From Neelides folsomi (lineage: Eukaryota > Arthropoda > Collembola > Neelipleona > Neelidae), in assembly GCA_034687125.1 (NCBI GenBank), contig JAQGBZ010000061.1, forward strand, positions 1-64,000: 64,000 nt of DNA, given 5' to 3'. Position numbers and translations under genes: made by a program. Shown here in pieces: positions 1 to 12,500 of this stretch. The notes under the pieces are model-generated. The model was given only the letters and a program-made list of their open reading frames with translations. It was not told the DNA's origin and made no database searches. The stretch's first letter is position 1; each line of letters begins with the position of its first letter.

Positions 1-138
1 CGAGTAGAATAATATTAATATCTGTAAATGCTTTATATCAAACTCATGATTTGTAATATGTACGAGTAGAATAATATTAATATCTGTAAATGCTTTATAT
101 CAAACTCATGATTTGTAATATGTACGAGTAGAATAATA
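1..138. repeat. 62-base tandem repeat at the left edge
   Basis: Two identical 62-base units occupy 1-62 and 63-124, followed by the first 14 bases of a third at 125-138. The unit contains GAGTAGAATAATATTAATAT and a TTTATATCAAACTCATG core. The array starts at the first base of the window and so probably continues to the left. The copies match with no differences I can see, which suggests recent expansion, or an assembly-sensitive minisatellite. Confidence 0.95.
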
Positions 139-701
139 TAGAGAGTAAACTATAAAGTAATTTTTATAGTAATTCTTTAATTTCAACCTAAAGCTACTTA
201 TTATATCTATAGAGAGCCAATTGACATTATGAATTTTTAATGAAGACTGTTCAGATTTATCAAAAAATTGAAATTGATATAAATTATGTATTATGTAAAA
301 TTCCTTTCTAACCACAATATATCTAATATATGTACATATAATCACTATCCAGTATAAGAAACTATTCAACATCATTTCCACAATACTGAACTGGATTTTT
401 ATTCAATGGCCAATCTATAAATTATTAATCACACGAATAATGACTGTTTTATCAAGGCTTTCTAACTACCCTGACCTTTTAACATTTAGTGTAACGAATC
501 ATCCTAAAAATTTAATTCATTCCACACCATGTGTAAAACTCACATTCGAATAGTATAGTTATACTCTAGATATGGAAAATCCTGCTTTGCACCAAGCCAG
601 TTGAAGCAAGGAGACAAAAAAGCCATTATGACATAATGAGGATAAAAAAATATTTACCTATGATAATACAAGGATGCCAGAATATAAGAAATTTGCGAAT
701 T

Positions 702-1055
702 TTACAAATTCTTACGCATCTTAACTTGTGGAGAGAAGAGCTCTCTAGAGTCTCTCCAATGAGATCTGCTTGTGGAGATTGGAAATCCCCTACATGCATG
801 ATATGGTGAATGTTTAGCATATATATGGGAGTTCACAGGGAGAGTACAATAATCCCTTGAGTTGAAAGTGACGATATTTTCGTGCTTTGAGGTTGTGCAG
901 TTTACCTCTCTGTTATCATCACCTTCTTTCAATTGCCCTATTTTCCCAGCCATCGAAGTCGACATATGCTCTAAATCCAATTCAGATCCCTTTTTCGAGG
1001 ATAACTTCATCTGTTCAACCGGAACAACTTTTGTAGGTCCTTTTTTACTCTCTTA
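702..1055 (-). CDS. Possible coding exon(s), product not recognised
   Basis: An open minus-strand frame runs from a stop near 1056 down to about 702. It reads KVVPVEQMKLSSKKGSELDL, continues through GQLKEGDDNREVN, and ends beside a good donor (GTAAGA at about 716-711). A second donor-like GTAAAC lies inside, after NRE. A neighbouring frame reads DFQSPQADLIGETLESSS before the same downstream donor, so two small exons are also possible, but I could not join them in phase. The amino-acid composition looks like a hydrophilic real exon rather than random AT-rich translation. No family is recognised. It would belong to a gene transcribed leftwards, out of the window. The call is weak. Confidence 0.22.
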
Positions 1056-1519
1056 TTGCGTATAGAATTCCTACTTAAAAAATTCCCCATTGCGTTATTT
1101 TTTATCATTATTTTTCATGTTCAATTTCAAAACCTTTTCCATTTAACTATTCAAATTATTTCTAACCTTATTCTACATACTGATTACCAAACAAAATTTT
1201 AAGACTCTGTTCTTCACTTTATTCATTTTAGTTTCTAAAGTTAATTCAAATTCTAATGATTCAATGACCTCTATTCTTTTGAATCCATTTGTTTAGTATC
1301 AATACTTCAATTCCATATTTCCGATTCCCTTTATCGATACTCAGCTAATCAAACTCTTGATTAAGAATTTTTATAGAGTATATTTATAAGTTGTTGCAAT
1401 TCCATATATTTGTATTTCCTGATTTTAAAATAAGTGGAGGAGTGGTGGTTAAAAGTGAAAAATATATTTATTAAATTTATTTACAGAAACTCAATAAAAG
1501 TTAAAGGATTTCTCCAAGA

Positions 1520-3006
1520 ATGGCCGGATTCCAGTGCTCCAAAAATTTACTTATTGGTCTCAATGTCTTCTACATTGTAAGATTACGATACAACTAATTA
1601 ATAAATAAAATAATACAAAATATAAACAATTTTAATCAATTATATTGATGGCATTTTATAATCTTTTATAAACAGATTGTCGGAATTACATTAATATCAC
1701 TTGGGAGTTATTGGACTTCGCAAAATGGCGTTACGAGTCTTCCTATTATTGGAGGTGCCGTCGCTTGTGGGATATTCCTATTAATCATCGCAATCGTAAT
1801 AAAATATGAATTTACTTACGCATACCTAATCATATATTAACTTTTAAGAATTTAATTGTACAATTGACAAAGATGATAGATACCGAAATGCCGATTTAAT
1901 TTTATTTTAAAAATGTCCGTCGAAAAAAAATATATGCAATATTTTCAGCTCGGAGTTTATGGAGCTTCAAAACATCATCAAGTGATGTTGTTTTTCTACA
2001 TGGTCATTCTCTTTTTGTTGTTCCTTATTCAATTCTCTATCGCTTGTGCCTGTCTCGCCGTCTCTCACGATTCCCAAGTGGCGATGGCTTCTGCTGGATG
2101 GAGAAATCTTGATAACAATACCAAAGGAGCGTTTCAAAAGAGCTTCTTATGTTGCGGATTTGATACATACGAAAATTCAAATATCACCAGAGATTCTGGA
2201 ATGGATCATCCCAGCTGTTACGATATTGTAAATATTATTATAAACATTAATTTACCAATATTTAACGAATCGAAATATATTTTGAATTTATAATGAGAGT
2301 AATTTTAAGTCTGAAAAGGTGAAAACCATTGAAAAAACTTATTTGGATATTTTTCGATATCTAGCAAGTTTGCACAGCAATTCAAAATCAATCAGTAGAC
2401 TTCTGCAAAAAGGGACCCAGTGAAAATTGTTGTGTAGCGGATGGAGGCCCATGTGGATGCGAATTATGCAAAGTTCTCTTGCTCCCAAACATTGATTACG
2501 CTTTCCGAGTCGTTGGAGGAGTTTCGCTCTTTTTCTCCTTCACAGAGGTAACCGAATAAATTATTTATTTAATATTGATAGTATTAATTACATATTATAT
2601 AATCGTAAATATCTAAAATAGAGAGACAACTGGGTAAATGATATATTTTATTGTATTTTATATTATATACCTACTTATAAATACTATATTTGTCTGCTAA
2701 ATTATACTTATAAGCTACTATATAAAATACTGAATGAAAATAGTACATCATATTTAAAAATCGCATTCTTATATGTGTAGGTATACCTAAAGTATAAATT
2801 GCTTTTTATTAGATAAGTAAAATATCAGTAAAATTTATAATACAATATTAATTAATTACTAATGGGTTTTGGATTTGGAAATATGTAATGTTCAAAAGTT
2901 CGATTGTATAATCATTTATTCTAAATTATAGTTTCTTGGTGTTTGGCTTACGGTTCGACATCGAAACCAAAAGGACCCTTATGTCAATCCTTCTGCGTTT
3001 CTCTAA
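1520..3006 (+). CDS. Tetraspanin, TSPAN13/TSPAN31 type
   Basis: Five coding exons join in phase: 1520-1576, 1676-1795, 1949-2227, 2365-2547 and 2932-3006, giving 237 residues. The protein is a four-pass plasma or endomembrane tetraspanin that organises membrane protein microdomains. Transmembrane helices lie at about 9-32, 43-62, 70-97 and 200-221. The large extracellular loop starts after helix 3 and carries the family-defining CCG at 127-129 plus several further paired cysteines (ENCCV, GPCGCELC). The C-terminal tail RHRNQKDPYVNPSAFL is almost the same as the tail of vertebrate TSPAN13 and TSPAN31, which assigns it to that branch rather than to CD9/CD63-like proteins. The loop is somewhat longer than in the roughly 205-210-residue vertebrate proteins. 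The ATG at 1520 is followed directly by the short cysteine-containing cytoplasmic start typical of the family. Confidence 0.95.
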
Positions 3007-6000
3007 CTTCTACTGGAACTCTGTTCTCGATTATCTCATCTTTGGTTTTGGGTTTTAATTTTTCTTACTCTGGTGGTTGGTGGTCTTCCTCAAAGTAGAA
3101 AATTTCGAGCAAAGCAGAAGATCTTTAAAGCCTAGATTAATTAACTGGAGTAATGGATGTGGCTTTTACTAAATATGTATAATCTATACCTGTAAACAAA
3201 GTATATTTAATGATATTAGAGATAAATGGGTTATGAAATTCATTCTTGTTTAGTAAACGAGATTTGATTTGAGGTAGTACTTGTACATTGTCAACTTTTA
3301 TTTGCTTTATTCAACTTAAGTAACTTCATATTATTTACTATACGTATACATTAAATTACAATGATCATATTTATACTTTGTAATATGGATTATTAAAGCT
3401 TATATTTCTAGTCAAAGCAAGCTTTCAATAAATAAATGCCTTGATAAAAATATCATAAAATGAGATGACTGATTATTTCAAGAATTTATGGAATGTTGTA
3501 AAGTACATTATTAAAGTATAAAAAATATTTATTAGATACTGTATTTAGATACTGCATGTGATATTGAAGAATTATTGAAAGGTACTGGTGCTAAGAATTG
3601 TACTATAACTATTGTATTCTCCTATATGTATGTATTAATTCTCTAATTTACGTATTACATTTTGTTAAATGTTATTTCACACAATATGCATTTAAATATT
3701 TGAAGGTGGTATTAATGCTTATGATTATTGTTAGTGTACAAGTGTTTGGCTTAAAGTTAATTCAAACTTATGGTATTAAACTATGCAAGTTCCATTTTAT
3801 AATGATTTTGTCTTATATAAAAAAAACTATAGATCATCGGCGCTCTTCTCGCATGGCGATTCCGAAATATCTATGGAAGAGACATTGTGAACACTTCTTC
3901 TTAAACTCAACGATTTAATTTTAAATACCTTTCATTCTAACTGCAATTCCATAAATACAACTTATGTAAACAATTTTAATATATCATGAAATCTCAAGCA
4001 ATTAACATGCAATTCCCAATTTTGCTGTATTTTCGAGCAAGTCGTCGTCAAAATCTTTGTTATCAAAATAACATTAAAATCATTTATTAGACATATCAGT
4101 TTTCTTATATTTGAAAAATTGTTTGTAAATACTTGCTCATAAAATATTTTTTGTTTTAAATTACATCATTCTGATATTACACTACTAGTCTTTAATCTTT
4201 AACTCATAAAATAATAAAATATTGGAATGACAGCCATCTTCTTCATCTTGATTATTACAATTCATATTCATAATGCAAAAATACTTTTATAGCATACAGT
4301 ATTTGCAAGCTGATGTCAAAATTAACTAATTAATATTTGATTGCTCAAATTTCAAGCATCAAAATACGTAGAGTACATACCATACAAAGAATGAATTGAA
4401 TCAAGAGTGCGTATTATTCATGCCACGATTATGAATAGACATTATTCATCATTCATCACTAAATCATTAAATGGGAATTATTTGGTAGGAGAGGAATAAA
4501 AGGAAACGTAACACACATACAGAGAAGTGTAATTTCGAGAAATTGTAAACAATTTCATCATTTTGAACAAATTGTGTACATGGTGTAAAGGCCGAACCTA
4601 CACATCAGTTTGTGAAGATAAACCTGAACAATTTTACGGCCATTTCTTCTGGATGTACAACGTAACATGCTTTTGCCCTTGTTTTATCTTATCCTTTTAC
4701 CTTCAGTTATTACCTTTACAAATTGTGTTTATTAGAGCAAACAGTGAAAGCGGAGGTATAATGAAATAAGGGAGATATGTATTACATATTTTCAGGGGTT
4801 ATTTTATGGTTGGAAAACTTGTTGGTTTGTCGGTAGGATTCACGTGACCTCCTCCGAATAAAGTTCATCGTTTCAATTATCGTTTAATCCATTTAATCAG
4901 TTTGAGCAAGCGGAAGGATGATAAATGATTGAATTGATGGAGTTGTCTTATACTGTCACTCCTCTTTCCTTGTTTCATCCAAGTCAGAACTCTTTTCAAC
5001 TTTGATCACTCCCTTTATACTTAGCATGGAATATTCCTTGTGTATTTCTCGTTTCGAGCATCCGATCGATTTCCTCATTAATCTCAACTTGCTCACGGCC
5101 CATTATAAATTTAATTTCTTTTATGTTTTCCCTTTACCTTTCCATTTCAACAAAACTTAATTAAACTTCTTTAATTGAATGATATTCTCGAGTTGCCTTA
5201 TTTTATTTAAAGCAATTCAATGATTGAAACTACTTTGTAAAAAGTAGTACCTATGTATTTATGTGGAATAAAATCATATTTATTATATTATGAAGTTAAT
5301 CATATTATAATGAAGTTTATGGGTCTCATCATATGAACCCCACATAGTGAACCGTTCATACATATGTACATAAATATTACGTACATATTAATTATAAGAT
5401 TTTGTGTCTTTATTTTGTTTATTTTTACTGGCCATTTATGGTTCAAAAGTCAAAATTGTTTAGAACAAATAAAATTTCCAAATATTGGATAAAAGAATAA
5501 AACCAACAAGGTGTTAAAGAAGCGGTTGTGATAATGTTCATGATTTTAATGATGGGGAAATGGGAGGTCGTAAGCTAAAAATCCGAATGGGAATATTTCG
5601 TGTTAATTGATTTTCTCCGCTTTTCATTCTTTGGATGTATGATGGAGGAAGATAATGATGTAATTTTCGTTAATTAAGATTTTCCTTTTATTTAATTCTA
5701 AATGCGCAATAGGAAATATTTAAGTGCTCATACGATGTTTATGTTCCAATTCCAAGCCCACCTTTTCATTAATTTTCTTCATTAAAGTGCATTTAGCATA
5801 ATTTTAGTGCTAAGGATTATTTAAAGCCAATCATAATAGGAAATTAGAATTGAATTCTTTAAATATTATAATAACATTAACATACAAGCATAAGTATTGC
5901 ATATAAGCAGACGTTTCATTACTAAATCTAAATCTAAATAAATATTCATTTCATACACTATGAAAGTTGATACTTGAGTCAACTATTGTAAGTTGACTAA

Positions 6001-8200
6001 AGAGAACAATAAAATATTTTGTTTGATTTACACAAGGATATTTCTAAAATATTTTGTTTGATTTGCACAAGGATATTTCTAAAATATTTAGTAGGTATTT
6101 TGGCTACATGTTTTGAACTCAAGAATAAGTAAGAATGAATAAGATGTGAACGTAAGTCGTATAATTTAATCTATGATTAGCACAGGTGTTTATGCCCAAA
6201 TTTCGTGTATTTAGTGAAGTGGGAGCAACTTCCTGTTTTAGAGAAATGCACAGGGTTTGGAAGTGCTGAGCGGATATTCCTTAATCGCTAATCTTGTTGG
6301 TCAAGTTGGATCTTGCATGTTTAAGGCAATTAATGCCCACAACTCTTAACCTCAATTTCGGCACGCCAAAAATAACAAAGAAATTTCCCCCTTTTTATTA
6401 GTAAAATGTATCTTTAAAGCTGTAATTTGATGTTATTTACAATACGTATGGCTTGTATATTTATGAATCAACTCAACAAACCCCCAAACACATTAATTTC
6501 CCAACACTTTGTTTTGATCTATTGCTTCCCATTTTTTAAGTTCAAAATCGTATTTATTTCTTTTGATCAATATCGTTTATAAGACTAAAAATGTACATTT
6601 AGCATTCTATTTTAAAATCTAATAATATCGTAGGATGGCTTCATTTTTAAATGTAATTACGCTACTGTAATTTAATCTTTCTCTACAGATACATACAATT
6701 TAATTTTGTTGAGTTTCTTCAAATTGGAGACATCATTAATTAGAAACAAGACAAGCAATTAGGCCAAGATACATTTTCTTGAAAATATTTTCATCAGAAT
6801 TTTTCATTAAATTTAAATTAAGCCAAGGAAGGTCACAAAATTCTAATAAATGAAGCATGTAACTTCTAGGTAGATGAAATAACGAAGATAGTTTGATTGG
6901 AACTATTATATTACGTAAGTTGGTTCGGATGGTTAATTGAAATCAAAGAATAGGGTAATAATGCAGAAAAGTTTTTCTTCGTTTGTTACATATAGGGTAT
7001 TGTACATCATGATTAAATTCCAAATTAATTGAAGCCATTGCTATTTAAAGAAAACTTTTGTTTCCAAAAGTGACTTTCCTTGTTCCCTTCAGTCCCTTCT
7101 TAACTTCCACTTTCAATTCTCCTACTTTCTTCAACTTTTCCCTTTGTTTCGCGTCTCCACTTTTGAGTCTAAAATATTTTTCCAATGATTCTAAACATAT
7201 TTATTACTTTCTTCGAATGTCATGAAGGATAATAAATTTAATCGTATGTTTATTCATGTCAAAGGAGAAATATCGTTCTTAATGTTTGTCTTTATTATAC
7301 GCGAGAGTAAACAGTAGTAACTTTATTGGTACGTCTAGCTTAAATGGAAAGTATTTATTAAACATAACTTTGAATGATTTCATGAAGGCACGTGTGCGTA
7401 TTTGGTGTGCCATACAACTATTGTATAGGTACTATACATTACCTGTAAGTTTGTATACTTTATTCATATTATCTTAAATATAACTATTTGGTAAGTTTCA
7501 TATTTACTATTTTTCAAACTATGGAGTATAGTATACTTATTCATACAATATTTATGCATGTAAATATATTACGAGATTTCGTATATGCGGACGTCTATAA
7601 ATTTTACAAATCAATATGTTTACCAAAACTGCGTAGTTAGCAAATGTAATTAATAGATAATTATTCTTTTTCATAATATGAGAAAGAGTTTTATATTATA
7701 AAACATTTTAATATTTGGATACTTTTTTAAATCATTTAATAATAAGGTAAGTATGCTATTGACATCAAGCAATATTTTAATTCGCACATTATGTAACACT
7801 GCATAGTTCTTTTCCATCTCTCTGTGTAGGTTTGATTATTATCAATAGAATGAATCGAGCTATTTAGAACAGTTTCTCACCAATTCCTATTATTGTAACA
7901 GCATCTGTGCGTATTCCTCAACCGTGTATGCACAAGCTAACATTAAAAATAAAGATGCTACCTATACCGCGAAAACTAACATTTAACAATAATAAATTAA
8001 TAAAAGCACGAACAGACTGTGTGGGCTGTGAGCATATCATTACCTTATCATTACCTTATACATTTCATGTATCAGAAGGGTAAAACGGGAAGAGTGGCGA
8101 AAAACGTATTGCACCCCGAAGTGATGGGGGAGGAATCGGTTGCGTATGTTCTTCAACTCGAGAGCCTCCCTGAAAGCAGACATAAAGAAAGGCGGTTGGT
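3007..8200. other. About 5 kb without a supported gene
   Basis: After the tetraspanin stop there is a probable 3' UTR with an AATAAA near 3427, then AT-rich sequence with only short random open frames. A 35-base tandem repeat sits at 6011-6090. I see no splice-linked coding exons, no RNA gene and no intact mobile element on either strand. The interval may hold regulatory DNA for the secreted-protein gene downstream. Confidence 0.6.
6011..6090. repeat. 35-base tandem repeat, 2.3 copies
   Basis: The unit begins AAAATATTTTGTTTGATTTA and ends AAGGATATTTCT. Copies lie at 6011-6045 and 6046-6080 with one base difference, followed by a partial third copy. Confidence 0.85.
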
Positions 8201-8382
8201 GAGGTGAAAACTTCCATTCTCGTCTTCTCTCTCCTTTTCGACGCTCCCCACTTGTTCGAGCAATCTTCTTCTCGTCTTTCCCCAACTTTCAGCATCACTC
8301 ATACGGAATTCACTCAAAATTACATTTTACTACAATCTCTTGTTACTCAACATTGATTCGCTGTCGAATAAGGTCAACTTGG
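8200..8382 (+). promoter_or_regulatory. Likely promoter/5' non-coding exon of the secreted-protein gene
   Basis: A pyrimidine-rich stretch (8205-8295) unlike its AT-rich surroundings leads to a strong donor, GTAAGT, at 8383. An acceptor at 9494 (TTATTCCAG) then opens the short stretch that holds the ATG at 9542. This arrangement fits a non-coding first exon ending at 8382 and a second exon starting at 9495. The transcription start itself cannot be read from the sequence. Confidence 0.4.
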
Positions 8383-9541
8383 GTAAGTAAAAGATTTTAT
8401 ACTATTTTATACTTAAGGTTTAACAAATGATTCCTTCTTGGCAAAATTCTATCCGAAAATGAATTTTAAGTTAATGCAAGTAGAAAACTTATCAAGATCC
8501 ATCATTTATAAATCTGCAATTACCTACAAGATTCAACTAAATATGACATTATTTAAAATATCTTCTATGATAGTTATTGACAAATACGATGTGATATAAC
8601 AGCACATTATGAAACTTTTTTTACTCCTTACCTTTCCGGCCACATAATAAATATATTATTACTCATGTACCATAGATGTGTGTTAGGTATCTATCTGTAC
8701 TTCCATTTTATGGGAGAGGTATAAAAATGTCTATCTGACTATTTGACGTAAAATTATGTAAGATACTACAATAGGTATAACATATCAATAATATATGCCA
8801 TTCAAACTAAATATGTAGTTACATATAAATTTAAGAGATATTTTTACTCGTTCTTTAAATTAAGCATCAAATTGAGAGATGGATTTTCCTTTTTTATAAA
8901 AATTTCAGATTCAGATATACAATACATATACCCTTATGTACTCATTATCTGATACGTTAACATCCGTATTTAAATTGAATAAACTTTGAGAATCGAGATA
9001 TAAAAAGACTTTCACTCCCTTTAGCTTTGCTTTATTGAGGTTAAAGGTGGTTTAAGCTTTAAGTTTATTGGATACAAAACTCGAAGTTCAATCTCGTTAA
9101 AAACAAATTGAGATTGAGCCATGGTGGAGAAAACAAATAAATTGGTTCTAAAAATCCGTTTGATAAACGACTCGACGATACATACCATACTCATGAGCAT
9201 GCTGTTGAAACTGTTGATAATTATATTGACTATGTACAGTTTGACCATTGATTCAAAGATATCAATCTTAAAGATGTTTGTTCAAGTTATTATTATTAAG
9301 CTAAACATACTTGTGGTTAGGATTAATAGTTATCACATGACTATAGGTACTTTATGGAAAGTATGCAATTGCTATATACCACATACAGCAATATGTATTG
9401 TATTACACATCGAAAATATAGCAATACACAATACACCCATAAATATCTAGGATATACATAAAATATGTACATAGTGTATTCTTATTTATTCCAGGGGAAT
9501 ACACTTGTTGGAATTTGCTGATTTCTCCAAAACTTTCTACT

Positions 9542-12500
9542 ATGAAGTGTTTTCTGCTGTTCATTGCTTTAATTCATCTGATATCAGGTATTTCGAATGT
9601 TTTAACTATTTATTTCCTTTAGTATTTATTTAATTTTAGTCATTTTTAACTAACTTCTTCCTAATTCCCAAACCATTCCAACTTAAGAATCAATATACAC
9701 TAAGGTATTCCACTCTAGTTCCTACAATATGTTTCTGGCTCAATATTTTAAAAAAATTCAAATGATTGAAGTACTTTCAGAATTAATATTAATCAGTTCT
9801 TCAAAATTCTTGTAAACCGTCGGAAAGTTGTTGATTTTTAAAACTTCTACCTCCTATAGCTCAGAATATATCGCTCTATTCATATAAGTTTATATATACA
9901 TTTTAAGGGAAATCAAATTTTATATCCCATTTCCGTGTTATTTAAATATTAACAATAATTAACAATTCGGGTCAATTTTGGGACTTTTAATTATTATAGT
10001 TAATTCGCACTGGGAACACGCGTGAGTTTTAATCGAATTATTTAAAATGCATAAGCGGGGCTTATATGGTAACGTGCACAAGCGTTACCTGTGCCCTACA
10101 TATGCATATTTAAGCGGTTAGTTCAAACTCACGCGTGTTCGGAGCTCGAATCTACTATAGTCTACTTCATTTCACGTGTCCAAGGATCCATAGTTTTATA
10201 AATAATTATTGAAAATATTAAATAAGTGCTCTGGTGCGGGCTTTTGCTAATTTAATACATTTGGTTACTAAACCAATCCCTGCTCCGTTTGAGCATTATT
10301 ACGACTGAGGTTTTACACCGAAAGGAGTATGCTTTTAACTTGTATGTCTGTCTGTCCGTCCGTCTATTTACTCCCAAATGCCTGGACAGAATATCACATG
10401 CAATATACCAATCGATAGGCCCAGGCTATGAGAAGATTTTAGTGGAATAATAGTATTGAAAAATTCAATTGTTATTTAGTTAACCACAATTAACCTCATA
10501 ATTAAAACCTAAATCAAAAATATTTTTTGAAAATTGTCGTGATTGTTTACGATATAGGTTGCTAACTATTCTAAAATTTTGGTTTAAATTAAAGATTTTG
10601 CTATAAAAACCAAGAACCCCTAAAACAAATCGATATCCAACAGAAACAATTAATTTTAACAAATTTTTTATAAAATTATTCAGTATAATCTAAGATTCCA
10701 CGAATAAAGATTAAACATCGGCCAAACGTTAATAATTGCATAATTATATTAACTTATTGTTATTAATATTGTTTTCATATTCAGTTGCAGTTTATATAAT
10801 TATGATTAATCAACCGATCGAAACATGCATCTAAATAAATAATTCTTTTGAAGATAAATTTTTTATCAATTTAATTGAATTTACATTGTAAGTATAACTA
10901 ATAATATTGATAATACATGATAATAAACATAAAAACAAATAAATCAGCAACAAGTCAAATCTACCAATAAAATATTATAAGGAAAATGCATAAGTTAAAA
11001 GCTGAGATAATCGGAAAGCACAGGCTCGTTTAATTAAATCACAAGAACAAAAGGAATTTAGGCTTCAAGAAGACAAGAAGAAAAAATCTCAAGTTAGAGC
11101 AAAAGAAACTCAAGAACAAAGAAAAATCAGACTTCATGCAAATAAGAAGCAAACAATTCAGACTCGAGCAAACGAAACAACAGAACAAAGGAAACACAGA
11201 ATTGAAGCTGACAAGAAGAAAACAACTCAGGCTCGGGCAAATGAAACAAAAGAACAATGGAGACAGAATTGAAGCTGATCGTTACTGCAAAAAATTGAAA
11301 TAAAACCAATTGAAAAACGACTGAGGTATAGGTATTAAAAAGTTTGAAATAATTTAACCAAATGATTAATAAAAACCGAAGGCGTCGCAGATAATCCACG
11401 TTCTGAGTATTCCACTACATTTAAAAAAATATAACATATTTGATTATCCTCCACATTTAAGGAAAGTTTTTTTTGTCACATGAATGATGACCATATTAGC
11501 TAACTTTTATAAGATGCATGTCATTAGGAATTATTTTTACCTAAAAAGATTTTCAAGAATGAACGAATACTTATTATAAATACATATGTATATGATAGAT
11601 AATTTATTATAAACTAATATCTCTTGATTACGATATTCCTCCACATTTAAGGAAAGTTCTTTTGACACATGAATGTTGACCATATTAGCTAACTTTTATA
11701 AGATGCATGTCATTAGGAACTATTTTTTCCTAAAAAGTTATTAAATGTTAAACGAATACGTAATATTAAATGTTATATATAAACCAATTGGTTAATAATT
11801 AATGATATTTAAAGTAAAAATGGTATCAATGGTAACAATATATCATTAACAACTTGACATGAATAAATTCCCATTTTCTTTCATTTTCATAAATCCAAAC
11901 ATGGCAGGATTCACCGATCCTATTATTAACGCTTATTTAAAATCATTAACCAAAACGTAGAGCTTGTGCTTATTTTTTTGTAAAAATCAAGATATGCGAC
12001 GCTTTCGGTTTTTATTAATCATTTGGTTAAATTATTTCATACTTTTTAACCTTTTAGTATAGTTAGCTGTGATGGAAAATCTTTTAATTTAATGGGAAGA
12101 AATTCAAACTTTTAATCAAAACTATGGCACTTATTTTCATAGAACAATTTCAAAACTTTGGGAGGTTCAGAATGAAAAAATTTCCAAATTATGGGAAGGT
12201 TTTTCAAGATAGGAGATAAATTATTTCCTGTTTATGATTGAATTAATCAGGGGGTGGCAGATTCTTCCCTAGAAACGAATATTTAAAATGTGACGTCATT
12301 AGTCGCCGTTTAGTTAATAAATTTATCATTTTTTTTTCAGCTCTAACTGCTTAAATATAAAAAAATTATTTATGTATTTAAACCACCAAGAAGGATCATT
12401 CAGGATGACAAAATTATGTATAGGAAAATACATATAATTTTAAATGAAGTAAATTTAACGCGACCAATGACATCATAAATCGTAATTTTTTTCATAGTTA

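Noticed and set aside
4563-4769. 68-codon frame with several cysteines
   Set aside because: There is no splice partner, signal or homologue. The cysteine content is within chance for a short frame.
8019-8298. Overlapping frames on both strands upstream of the secreted-protein gene
   Set aside because: They lie in the GC-richer promoter/5' UTR area. Mutually overlapping frames without splice signals are expected there.
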